The notes under the pieces: model-generated
What the model saw: only the letters and a program-made list of their open reading frames with translations
Told to the model about the DNA's origin: nothing
Database searches by the model: none
From: an uncultured Collinsella sp.
GTDB taxonomy: Bacteria; Actinomycetota; Coriobacteriia; Coriobacteriales; Coriobacteriaceae
Assembly (NCBI GenBank): GCA_900762015.1
Contig: CAAFEX010000055.1
Span: 1-52,015, forward strand
Length of the DNA: 52,015 nucleotides
Direction: 5' to 3'
In this document: positions 31,530 to 39,300 of the stretch, one piece after another
Layout of the letters: every line of letters begins with the position of its first letter
Position numbering within the stretch: position 1 is the stretch's first letter
Translations under genes and position numbers: made by a program

Positions 31530-32156
31530 ATGAACCTCGTATTGCTCGGAGCTCCGGGTGCCGGTAAGGGCACCGTCGCACAGGAGCTCGTCGCCGAGTT
31601 TGGCGTCGCTCACATTTCCACGGGCGACCTGCTGCGTGCTGCCGTCAAGGGTGGCACCGAGCTTGGTATTCAGGCTAAGAAGTACATGGACGCTGGCGAG
31701 CTCGTTCCCGATCAGCTCGTGATCGACCTTGTCAAGGAGCGCCTTGCCGCCGATGACGCCCAGCAGGGCTTCATCCTCGACGGCTTCCCGCGCAACACCG
31801 CCCAGGCCGTGACGCTCGATTCCGAGCTCTCCGCCATGGGTCGCGAGATCGATTGTGCTCTTCTGGTCGATGTGGCCCCCGAGGTCATCATCGATCGTCT
31901 GTCTTCGCGTCGCACCTGCCGCGCCTGCGGTTACACCGGCACCGCTGCCGATGCCACCTGCCCCAAGTGCGCAGGCGAGATGTATCAGCGCGACGACGAC
32001 AAGCCCGAGACCATCAAGAACCGTCTCGACGTCTACGAGAAGTCCACGAGCCCGCTCGTCGACTACTATCGTGGCCAGGGTCTGCTCAAGTCGGTCAACG
32101 GTGACCAGGCTCGCGAGACCGTGTACGGGGATGTCAAAGAGGCTCTCGGTCTATGA
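31530..32156 (+). CDS. adk: Adenylate kinase, zinc-LID type
   Basis: 208 aa; converts ATP and AMP to two ADP. P-loop GAPGAGKG at residues 7-14, DGFPRN near 84-89, and a LID with four zinc-binding Cys (130, 133, 144, 147) in CRAC and CPKC. The ATG at 31530 is seven bases after ggagg; a TTG two codons earlier is too close to that site. The stop overlaps the start of map by 4 bp. Confidence 0.97.
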   Translation: MNLVLLGAPGAGKGTVAQELVAEFGVAHISTGDLLRAAVKGGTELGIQAKKYMDAGELVPDQLVIDLVKERLAADDAQQGFILDGFPRNTAQAVTLDSELSAMGREIDCALLVDVAPEVIIDRLSSRRTCRACGYTGTAADATCPKCAGEMYQRDDDKPETIKNRLDVYEKSTSPLVDYYRGQGLLKSVNGDQARETVYGDVKEALGL

Positions 32157-32941
32157 TCAAGATTAAGTCTGCAACGCAAATCGAGCAGATGAAGAAGGCA
32201 GGAGCGCTATCTAAGATGGCGCTCCGCCACGTTGGAGCCATGGTGCGCCCCGGCGTTTCGACTTTTGAGCTCGATCAGCTCGCGGAGCAGATTATCCGCA
32301 TGCATGGCGGCACCCCGGCCTTTAAGGGTTACGGCGGGTTCCCGGGGACCATTTGCGCATCGATCAACGATGCCGTGGTCCACGGTATTCCCAACCCCGA
32401 CATGATCCTGCGCGATGGCGATATCATCTCCATCGATACGGGAGCCGTTGTCGACGGTTGGGTCGGCGATAACGCTTGGACGTTTTTCGTCGGCACCCCC
32501 ACGCCCGAAGCCAAGGCTTTGTGCGAGATCACGCGCGATTGCCTTAAGGCTGCCATCGAGAAGGCTGTTCCCGGTAACCATATCGGGGACGTCGGTTATG
32601 CCGTTCAGTCCCTCGCCGAGTCTCACGGTTACGGCGTGCTTCGTGATTATGTGGGCCATGGCATTGGTCGCGTGATGCACGAGGACCCCAACGTTCCTAA
32701 CTATGGAAAGAAGGGGAGGGGCGTTCGCCTCCAGGCCGGCATGGTCATTGCCATCGAGCCGATGGTTACGATGGGTTCCAACCATGTGAGCACGGGCTCC
32801 GACGGTTGGATCGTCACGACCAACGACCACCTGCCCGCTGCGCACTACGAGAACACCGTCGCCATTACCAATGACGGTCCGGTGATTCTCACCACGGATG
32901 CGCAAGGTGCTTGGTGTTCGCTCCAAGGCGGAGAAATGTAA
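32153..32941 (+). CDS. map: Type I methionine aminopeptidase
   Basis: 262 aa; removes N-terminal Met from new proteins. Metal ligands seen: the Asp residues in DTGAVVDGWVGDNAW, His in GHGIGRVMHEDP, Glu in AIEPM and Glu in ENTVAIT. No N-terminal zinc-finger extension. ATG overlaps the adk TGA (ATGA). Confidence 0.97.
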   Translation: MIKIKSATQIEQMKKAGALSKMALRHVGAMVRPGVSTFELDQLAEQIIRMHGGTPAFKGYGGFPGTICASINDAVVHGIPNPDMILRDGDIISIDTGAVVDGWVGDNAWTFFVGTPTPEAKALCEITRDCLKAAIEKAVPGNHIGDVGYAVQSLAESHGYGVLRDYVGHGIGRVMHEDPNVPNYGKKGRGVRLQAGMVIAIEPMVTMGSNHVSTGSDGWIVTTNDHLPAAHYENTVAITNDGPVILTTDAQGAWCSLQGGEM

Positions 32942-32977
32942 CAAGTTCCACTTAGTTGTGGAGCCATTACGAAGTTA

Positions 32978-33006
32978 TTACGATGCGTGCATACGTGTTG
33001 TAGAAT
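32978..33006 (+). promoter_or_regulatory. Candidate internal promoter before infA
   Basis: TTACGA (32978-32983), 17-bp spacer and TAGAAT (33001-33006). It would start a separate infA-rpmJ-alpha transcript in the 104-bp gap after map. Confidence 0.5.
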
Positions 33007-33045
33007 ACTCAATCGCTGTCGTTTTCTAGAGAAAGATGATTGCTT

Positions 33046-33264
33046 GTGAAGAAGGAAGACGCAATTGAGCTCGAGGGTACGGTAAAGGAGCCGCTGCCCA
33101 ACGCCATGTTTAAGGTTGAGCTCGAGAACGGTCATTCGGTTCTGTGCAACATTTCTGGCAAGATCCGAATGAATTACATCCGTATTCTCCCCGGTGACAG
33201 GGTTGTCGTGGAGCTTTCCCCGTACGACCTGACCCGCGGCCGCATCACCTATCGCTACAAATAG
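33046..33264 (+). CDS. infA: Translation initiation factor IF-1
   Basis: 72 aa, one S1/OB fold: KKEDAIELEGTV, FKVELENGH and the end DLTRGRITYRYK. The GTG at 33046 gives the standard length; a TTG two codons upstream is possible. The ribosome site (aaaga) is weak. Confidence 0.95.
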   Translation: MKKEDAIELEGTVKEPLPNAMFKVELENGHSVLCNISGKIRMNYIRILPGDRVVVELSPYDLTRGRITYRYK

Positions 33265-33414
33265 CGGCACGCATACACGCACTCCATTTCCGGCTGCAGG
33301 CTTAGCTCAACCTACGGTCGGATTGTGTGTGAAGACCAGCCATAGTTTTAAACGCCTGCGGCTGGGCGAGTAGATAGTAGGGAAGTAGTTTGAGCGCTAC
33401 CGAAAGGAAGAACG

Positions 33415-33528
33415 ATGAAGGTACGTCCTTCGGTCAAGAAGATGTGCGATAAGTGCAAAATCATTAGGCGCCATGGCAAGGTCCTCGTCATTTGCGAGAA
33501 CCCCCGTCATAAGCAGCGTCAGGGTTAA
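33415..33528 (+). CDS. rpmJ: 50S ribosomal protein L36, zinc-binding
   Basis: 37 aa, easily missed by length cut-offs: starts MKVRPSVKKMCDKCKII and ends NPRHKQRQG. Zinc ligands Cys11, Cys14, Cys27 and His32 are present. ATG after aaaggaag. It lies between infA and rpsM, as usual. The 150-bp gap before it has a weak ccagcc/ggctgg dyad and nothing else recognisable. Confidence 0.97.
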   Translation: MKVRPSVKKMCDKCKIIRRHGKVLVICENPRHKQRQG

Positions 33529-33542
33529 GAGAGGAGACTACG

Positions 33543-33917
33543 TTGGCCCGTATTAATGGTGTCGACCTCCCGCGTGAGAAGCGCGTTGAGATCGGTCTGA
33601 CCTACATTTACGGCATCGGCCGCACCACTGCGACGAAGATCTGCGTCGAGTGCAACGTTAACGTGGATACGCGCGTTAAGGACCTCACCGAGGATGAGGT
33701 TAACGCCATCCGCGATTATATCGATAAGAACCAGATCATGGTTGAGGGCGACCTCCGCCGTGAGCGCAACCAGAACGTCAAGCGCCTTATGGACATCGGC
33801 TGCAACCGCGGCCTTCGTCACCGCAAGGGCCTCCCGGTCCGCGGCCAGCGCACCCACACTAACGCTCGTACCCGCAAGGGCCCGAAGCGTCAGATCGGTG
33901 CTAAGAAGAAGAAATAA
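33543..33917 (+). CDS. rpsM: 30S ribosomal protein S13
   Basis: 124 aa; ARINGVDLPREKRVEIGL at the start and the conserved RGLRHRKGLPVRGQRTHTN with a Lys-rich tail. The start is TTG at 33543 after gaggag, 14 bp after rpmJ. Confidence 0.97.
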   Translation: MARINGVDLPREKRVEIGLTYIYGIGRTTATKICVECNVNVDTRVKDLTEDEVNAIRDYIDKNQIMVEGDLRRERNQNVKRLMDIGCNRGLRHRKGLPVRGQRTHTNARTRKGPKRQIGAKKKK

Positions 33918-33931
33918 GGAGCGCTAGATAG

Positions 33932-34336
33932 ATGGCTACTGCTAAGAAGAACGTTCGCGCTGCCCGTCTGAAGCGCGCGGACCGTAAGAACATTTCCGTG
34001 GGCCAGGCTCACATTCGTTCTACGTTCAACAACACGATCGTTTCGATCACCGATCCCCAGGGCAACGTCATTTCCTGGAAGTCGGCTGGCCAGGTGGGCT
34101 TCAAGGGCTCCCGTAAGTCCACGCCGTTCGCTGCCCAGATGGCTGCCGAGGCTGCTGCCAAGCAGGCCATGGAGCACGGTATGAAGAAGGTTTCCGTCTT
34201 CGTCAAGGGCCCCGGCTCCGGTCGTGAGACCGCCATCCGCTCCCTCCAGGCTGCTGGCCTCGAGGTCTCGAGCATCCAGGACAAGACCCCCATTCCGCAC
34301 AACGGCTGCCGCCCCAAGAAGCGTCGCCGCGTGTAA
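33932..34336 (+). CDS. rpsK: 30S ribosomal protein S11
   Basis: 134 aa; HIRSTFNNTIVSITD and the C-terminal signature IQDKTPIPHNGCRPKKRRRV. ATG about ten bases after aaggagc. Confidence 0.98.
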   Translation: MATAKKNVRAARLKRADRKNISVGQAHIRSTFNNTIVSITDPQGNVISWKSAGQVGFKGSRKSTPFAAQMAAEAAAKQAMEHGMKKVSVFVKGPGSGRETAIRSLQAAGLEVSSIQDKTPIPHNGCRPKKRRRV

Positions 34337-34355
34337 CTGAAAGGATCGTATCAAT

Positions 34356-34952
34356 ATGGCAATCGACAGGACTCCTGTTCTTAAGCGCTGCCGTCAGCTC
34401 GGGATCGATCCCGCTGAGCTCGGTTACAGCAGCAAGAAGGAATCTATCCGTCAGCCCAAGCGCCGTCGCAAGGAATCTGAGTACGGCATGCAGCTGCGCG
34501 AGAAGCAGAAGGTTAAGTTCATCTATGGCGTTCTGGAGAAGCAGTTCCACGGCTACTTCAACAAGGCCCGCAAGATGAACGGCGTCACCGGTGAGAACCT
34601 CATGATTATCCTTGAGTCTCGCCTCGACAACGTCGTCTTCCGTCTTGGCTTCGCCCGCACCCGCAAAGAGGCTCGTCAGTCTGTCCGTCACGGTCACTTC
34701 ACCGTGAACGGCAAGCGCGTGGACATCCCGTCCTACCGCGTCAAGGCCGGCGACGTCGTCGCTGTCGGCGAGAAGTTCCGTGACCTCCTCCCCATCAAGG
34801 AGGCCCTGATTTCCTCCGAGCGCTTTGAGGTCCCTGGCTGGCTCGAGGTCGATATCGAGAAGCTGTCTGGTAACGTGCTCGCTCTGCCGACGCGTGAGCA
34901 GATCAGCGGTGATATCAACGAGCAGCTCATCGTCGAGCTCTACTCTAAGTAG
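34356..34952 (+). CDS. rpsD: 30S ribosomal protein S4
   Basis: 198 aa with the S4 RNA-binding domain (LDNVVFRLGFARTRKEARQ, HGHFTVNGKRVDIPSYRV). The N-terminus lacks the zinc Cys found in some S4 forms. ATG after gaaagga. S4 can repress the alpha operon in other bacteria. Confidence 0.98.
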   Translation: MAIDRTPVLKRCRQLGIDPAELGYSSKKESIRQPKRRRKESEYGMQLREKQKVKFIYGVLEKQFHGYFNKARKMNGVTGENLMIILESRLDNVVFRLGFARTRKEARQSVRHGHFTVNGKRVDIPSYRVKAGDVVAVGEKFRDLLPIKEALISSERFEVPGWLEVDIEKLSGNVLALPTREQISGDINEQLIVELYSK

Positions 34953-34984
34953 TCCATCCGGGCTGCTGAGGCTGGAGGTAATAC

Positions 34985-35926
34985 ATGTCAGAATTCATTA
35001 GGCCTCAGGTTCAGGTCGAAGAGATCAACGAGACGTCTGCTCGTGTCTCCGTCGAGCCGCTCGAGCGTGGTTACGGCGATACGCTGGGTAACTCCCTTCG
35101 TCGCGTTCTTCTGTCCTCGCTCGAGGGTGCCGCCGTCGAGGCTATTCAGATCGATGGTGCGCAGCACGAGTTCATGACCATCCCTAACATGGTCGAGGAT
35201 GTCACCGACATCGTCCTGAATGTCAAGGGTCTTGTCTTCAGGGCTCTCGGCACGACCGACGAGGCGACCGCCACCATCTCGGTTGACGGCCCCTGCGAGG
35301 TCACCGGTGCGGACTTCTTTATTCCGTCCGAGTTTGAGCTGGTTAACCCCGAGCAGCACATCGCTACGCTCACCGAGGGTGGCCATCTCACCATGAGCAT
35401 GCGCATCGGCTATGGCCGTGGCTATGTTTCTGGCGAGGCCAACAAGCGCGACAACGATCCCATCGGTGTGATCCACGTCGACTCGCTGTACTCGCCGGTT
35501 TCCCGTTGCGCCAAGCTCGTTGAGGCTTGCCGTGTCGGTCAGCACACCGACTACGACCGCCTTGTCCTCGAGATCGAGACCAACGGCTCCATCGCCCCGC
35601 GCGACGCCGTGGTCCAGGCTGCCAATATCATCAACCAGCATATGGCCGCCTTTATGAACCTTGCCGAGACCCCCGAGGTCGAGGAGGAGGCTTCGATCTT
35701 CGCTCCCGAGGTCACCAACGACAACGCCGAGCTGGACAAGCAGATTGAGGATCTGGACCTTTCCGTCCGTTCCTACAACTGCCTTAAGCGCGCCAGCATT
35801 CACTCGGTCCGTCAGCTCGTTGAGTTCTCGGAGAACGATCTGCTCAACATCCGTAACTTCGGTGTTAAGTCGATCGAGGAAGTGAAGGACAAGCTTGAGT
35901 CCATGGGCCTGAGCCTGAAGGCTTAA
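34985..35926 (+). CDS. rpoA: RNA polymerase subunit alpha
   Basis: 313 aa. N-terminal dimerisation domain (LERGYGDTLGNSLRRVLLSS) and C-terminal helix-hairpin-helix domain (LSVRSYNCLKRASIHSV, NIRNFGVKSIEEVKDKL) joined by an acidic linker. Full length. ATG after ggaggt. Confidence 0.99.
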   Translation: MSEFIRPQVQVEEINETSARVSVEPLERGYGDTLGNSLRRVLLSSLEGAAVEAIQIDGAQHEFMTIPNMVEDVTDIVLNVKGLVFRALGTTDEATATISVDGPCEVTGADFFIPSEFELVNPEQHIATLTEGGHLTMSMRIGYGRGYVSGEANKRDNDPIGVIHVDSLYSPVSRCAKLVEACRVGQHTDYDRLVLEIETNGSIAPRDAVVQAANIINQHMAAFMNLAETPEVEEEASIFAPEVTNDNAELDKQIEDLDLSVRSYNCLKRASIHSVRQLVEFSENDLLNIRNFGVKSIEEVKDKLESMGLSLKA

Positions 35927-35956
35927 TGCTTCGCATATTTGAGGAGAAACTAGACC

Positions 35957-36424
35957 ATGCGTCACAACGTTAAGAAGGGCCTGAAGCTCGGCACCGATGC
36001 GAGCCACACCAAGGCCATGAAGAAGAGCCTTGCTAAGGCCCTCTTCGAGAACGACCGCATCAAGACCACCGAGACCCGCGCTAAGGCGCTGCGTTCGGTC
36101 GTCGACCCGATCATCACTTGGGCCAAGAAGGGCGACCTGCACTCTCGTCGTCTCGCTATCGCCAAGCTCGGCGATAAGCAGCTCGTTGCCGAGATCTTCG
36201 ACAAGGCTGCCCAGGGCATGTGGCAGGACCGCAACGGCGGTTACACCCGCATCATGAAGCTCGGCAACCGTAAGGGCGACAACGCTCCCATCGTTATCAT
36301 GGAGCTCGTCACCGAGCCTTGCACGCCTAAGGCCAAGAAGGCTGCTCCGGCACCCAAGAAGGCCGCTGCTCCCAAGAAGGTCGAGGCTGTCGAGGAGGCT
36401 CCTGCTGAGGAGACCGCTGAGTAG
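35957..36424 (+). CDS. rplQ: 50S ribosomal protein L17 with Ala/Lys/Glu tail
   Basis: 155 aa. The L17 core (residues 1-122) has KLGTDASHTKAMKKSL and ends TRIMKLGNRKGDNAPIVIMEL. An added tail of about 30 residues has KKAAPAPKKAAAPKKV and then an acidic end (EEAPAEETAE). L31 (51097-51522) has a similar tail, so tails of this type may be a lineage trait. ATG after gaggag. Last gene of the alpha operon. Confidence 0.97.
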   Translation: MRHNVKKGLKLGTDASHTKAMKKSLAKALFENDRIKTTETRAKALRSVVDPIITWAKKGDLHSRRLAIAKLGDKQLVAEIFDKAAQGMWQDRNGGYTRIMKLGNRKGDNAPIVIMELVTEPCTPKAKKAAPAPKKAAAPKKVEAVEEAPAEETAE

Positions 36425-36450
36425 ACATTCCGTCTGCATAGGCTATATTC

Positions 36451-36481
36451 GAGGGGTACGTTCGCGTACCCCTCTTTTTTT
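36451..36481 (+). terminator. Strong terminator of the ribosomal operon
   Basis: Perfect 10-bp stem gaggggtacg (36451-36460) and cgtacccctc (36465-36474), TTCG tetraloop and seven T. A textbook intrinsic terminator. Confidence 0.95.
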
Positions 36482-36516
36482 GTCGCGATACCGTTACTTG
36501 TTTGTTGGGAGCGCCC

Positions 36517-37341
36517 ATGACTGCGCCGTCTGATTTCAATTCGATTTCCGAGCTTGACGCCACGCTCGTTTTCCGCGTGGCCTATGATGGCTCGTCGTAT
36601 AGCGGATTTGCCGAGCAGCCGGGACAGACGACGGTTGCGGGTGAGCTACGTCGAGCCATCGAGACGCTGCTTCGCCGCCCGATCGATTTGACGTGCGCGG
36701 GACGTACCGATGCCGGCGTACATGCCGTGGCTCAGTACATCAGCGTGCCTGTAACGGACGCTGAGCTCGCGTGTACGCGCCGTAGGTGGCTGCGGGCTAT
36801 GGATGCCCTGCTGCCAAAAGATATCGCCATCAACGAGGTCTACAAGGCTCGTAAGGGCTTTTCTGCGCGCTTTGACGCGCGCTCTCGCACTTACACCTAT
36901 CGCATTGCCGATCGTGATGCGCGGCCCGTGCTGTCACGCGGTGCTGTGTGGTGGCATCGCTATCCCCTCGACGTCGATGCGATGGCGGCCGCCTGCCCTG
37001 CGCTTTTGGGCGAGCAGGACTTTAAAAGCTTTTGCAAGGTTGCCTCGGCCGTTGGCAAGCCCACGCATCGTTGCGTGATGCGTGCCGAGTTTGGCCATGA
37101 GGTTGCGTTTGGCGAGGACATCCTGACGTTCACCATCGAGGGCAATGCGTTTCTGCATTCGATGGTTCGCACGATCGTGGGCACGCTTGTCGAGATTGGC
37201 ATGCATCGCCGTGAACCCGAGTGGATGCGTGAGGTCATCGATGCTTGCGACCGTACCGCTGCGGGCCCCACGGCTCCTGCCTGTGGCCTTACGTTTATGG
37301 GCGTGGATTACGATCCCGCCGAGCTTGTCGTGCTCGACTAG
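36517..37341 (+). CDS. truA: tRNA pseudouridine(38-40) synthase TruA
   Basis: 274 aa. Catalytic Asp65 in AGRTDAGVHA, and the family stretches YRIADRDARPVL and GNAFLHSMVRTIVGTL. It modifies U38-40 in the tRNA anticodon arm. The ATG at 36517 follows gggagc; a TTG five codons earlier overlaps the ribosome site. It commonly follows rplQ. Confidence 0.97.
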   Translation: MTAPSDFNSISELDATLVFRVAYDGSSYSGFAEQPGQTTVAGELRRAIETLLRRPIDLTCAGRTDAGVHAVAQYISVPVTDAELACTRRRWLRAMDALLPKDIAINEVYKARKGFSARFDARSRTYTYRIADRDARPVLSRGAVWWHRYPLDVDAMAAACPALLGEQDFKSFCKVASAVGKPTHRCVMRAEFGHEVAFGEDILTFTIEGNAFLHSMVRTIVGTLVEIGMHRREPEWMREVIDACDRTAAGPTAPACGLTFMGVDYDPAELVVLD

Positions 37342-37502
37342 GGGAGGGCTCGACGCGTCGTGCGTCGACACCTGTCATCTGTGGGCTGCGCGTGTGCAAC
37401 ATCTGTTCTTGGCGTGCAGTGCAACCGGTGTCTCATTGCTTTTATTGCCGGGGTGTACCATGAACCACGATTTGATTCATTGCTGTCGAGAGGACGGATA
37501 AC

Positions 37503-38543
37503 TTGGTTCGACGTGGCTCGCATCCGCGACTTTCGGTGATCCTTGTGGTAGAAGGTTCGCCCAGCTATGCGATGCGTGCGCTCGAGAGTATCCAGAACCA
37601 AGACCTCTACGATTTGCAGATTGTCGTTGTCTGCCGCGATGCTGCGCCCGGTGTGCGCCATTCGCTTCAAGTTGCTGCCGACAGGGACATCCATATTGAT
37701 TTGATTGACGTCGAGGACGCGAAGCGCGGTGCTTGCCTTCGTGCCGGTTTTGCTGCCTCGCGTGGCTCTCAAATCATCGCTATGAACGCCGATGAGTGGT
37801 TTGCTCCGCAGTCCCTTTCCAAGATGGTCGATATCGCGTGCGATACTGCAGCAGACATTGTGCTCCCCTCGGTGTCGCTCGATCGATACGATGCGCATCG
37901 CGAGCGTCATTCGCGCGTCTTGGATGCTGCCTCTATTGCCATAGAAGACGAGTCTTCTATGGTGACTGGGCTGCCCCAGTTGATTTTGGGCGGCCTAGTC
38001 GCTCAGACCTCTGGCGTGATGTATAGCCGTCCGCTGTTTGAGGCATGCCTGTCGCGCGGCAAGGCGTACCGTACGGTTGAGTTTATGGCTTATGCGCTCT
38101 CGCAGGCACGATTCGTGTCCGGCTGCGGCGACGCTTGTTTCCACGCGGTGGCACCTAAGCTTACAGATGCCTTTGATCCCACCATGTATGCCAGGATATC
38201 CGATGACACTCGAGCGCTCGACGAGCTTGCGGACTCACTCTCGGAAGCAGATAGCGGTGGTCGGCTCAAGCTGGCAAGCCAAAAGTTCTACTTTGCCGGA
38301 CTGGTTGCCTGCATCGAGAATTTGTGTCTGAGCCCGCATGGGGTGTCGTCAATTGAGCGTTCCGCCCGCATGCGTGATATGCTCGAGGCGCCTCGAACCC
38401 GTCAGATGGTCGCCGCGCTCAAGGACAACCATCGGGGACTCGGTCTGTTGTTTGGGCCGATCGCCAGCGCCAAGCCCGCGCGCTGCGTGATGTGTACGCA
38501 TCTGGCAGCTTTTCTTAACCGGACGGGCGCAAAAACCGCCTAA
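37503..38543 (+). CDS. Glycosyltransferase family 2-like protein
   Basis: 346 aa. An N-terminal GT-A fold (residues 10-110): RLSVILVVEGSPSYAMRALESI, then DLQIVVVCRDAAPG. The metal-binding position usually DxD or DxDD is N95-A96-D97-E98-W99, lacking the first Asp. The rest (residues 150-346) is unlike known domains that I can name and has no membrane segment. Start TTG at 37503 after gagagg. It lies alone between truA and argR, with no sugar-nucleotide genes near. It may be a degenerate or specialised transferase. Confidence 0.65.
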   Translation: MVRRGSHPRLSVILVVEGSPSYAMRALESIQNQDLYDLQIVVVCRDAAPGVRHSLQVAADRDIHIDLIDVEDAKRGACLRAGFAASRGSQIIAMNADEWFAPQSLSKMVDIACDTAADIVLPSVSLDRYDAHRERHSRVLDAASIAIEDESSMVTGLPQLILGGLVAQTSGVMYSRPLFEACLSRGKAYRTVEFMAYALSQARFVSGCGDACFHAVAPKLTDAFDPTMYARISDDTRALDELADSLSEADSGGRLKLASQKFYFAGLVACIENLCLSPHGVSSIERSARMRDMLEAPRTRQMVAALKDNHRGLGLLFGPIASAKPARCVMCTHLAAFLNRTGAKTA

Positions 38544-38554
38544 ACGGCTCATTA

Positions 38555-38582
38555 CGAAACAAATTTGCATAGAATTGTTTCG
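38555..38582. promoter_or_regulatory. Palindromic operator candidate upstream of argR
   Basis: CGAAACAA (38555-38562) and TTGTTTCG (38575-38582) are a perfect 8-bp dyad with centres 20 bp apart, two helical turns. It lies 93 bp before argR. The sequence differs from the usual ARG box (TGNATAWWWWATNCA) but may still be an autoregulatory site. Confidence 0.45.
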
Positions 38583-38675
38583 AAATGCGTTCTTATACAC
38601 AAAAGCCTTCAAATAGCGTTAAACTATTCAATCACTGATTGATTGTCTCCGCCATCTTTTGGAGAGAGGGTTTGT

Positions 38676-39113
38676 ATGGCTAAAAAACGCAATGGGCGCC
38701 AGGATGCCATTAGAGATATTGTGCGCAATAAGGACGTCCGCACGCAGCGCGTGCTGGTCGATGAGCTCCGCGCTATGGGCTTTGATTGCACGCAGGCGAC
38801 TGTCTCTCGCGATATTGCCGATATGGGGCTGCGTAAGCTCCCTGAGGGCATCTATGTTCTGGCAGAGGACCTGCACCTGCAGCGTATGGTTTCCGAGCTC
38901 GTAACGGGCGTTCTGCGCACCGATAATCTGGTTATGATCAAGGCTCAGCCTGGTACGGCTTCCGGCATCGCCGCCGCTGTTGATGCGGCAGAGCTGCCCG
39001 ATGTGCTTGGCTCGCTTGCCGGCAACGATACGATTTTGGTTATTGCCCAGACGGCCGAGGACGGCGAGCGTCTTGAGGCGCTGATCAATAAGCTGAGCAA
39101 TTCTCGCAAGTAG
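38676..39113 (+). CDS. argR: Arginine repressor ArgR
   Basis: 145 aa; hexameric arginine-sensing repressor. N-terminal winged helix with ATVSRDIADMGLRKLPEG, C-terminal arginine-binding core with GTASGIAAAVDAAELPDVLGSLAGNDTILV. The ATG at 38676 follows ggagagagg; the longer form has no better site. No arginine genes are next to it. Followed by two hairpins. Confidence 0.95.
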   Translation: MAKKRNGRQDAIRDIVRNKDVRTQRVLVDELRAMGFDCTQATVSRDIADMGLRKLPEGIYVLAEDLHLQRMVSELVTGVLRTDNLVMIKAQPGTASGIAAAVDAAELPDVLGSLAGNDTILVIAQTAEDGERLEALINKLSNSRK

Positions 39114-39164
39114 GCGTGCGGGTCGTGCGCTCGGCACTGTGCGCGCTGACATAGTGGCTTGTAA

Positions 39165-39196
39165 GGGGTATCGACGTTGGTCGGTACCCCCTTTTT
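39165..39196 (+). terminator. Terminator of argR
   Basis: Stem ggggtatcgac (39165-39175) with gtcggtacccc (39180-39190), a four-base loop, one mismatch, then ctttttg. Confidence 0.9.
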
Positions 39197-39239
39197 GTCT
39201 GCCGGTATAAAGATCGCCCATCAGGTCGCTTTAAACTAA

Positions 39240-39278
39240 AAGGCCCCCGAGCAGTTGAATAAGCTGTTCGGGGGCCTT
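39240..39278 (-). terminator. Terminator of the penicillin-binding protein gene
   Basis: Arms aaggcccccgagcag (39240-39254) and ctgttcgggggcctt (39264-39278), 15 bp with one G-T pair. Its T-rich side is on the minus strand, 23 bp past the PBP stop. It could also work as a backup for argR. Confidence 0.85.
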
Positions 39279-39300
39279 GTTGCTTATGGCCGGATGATTT

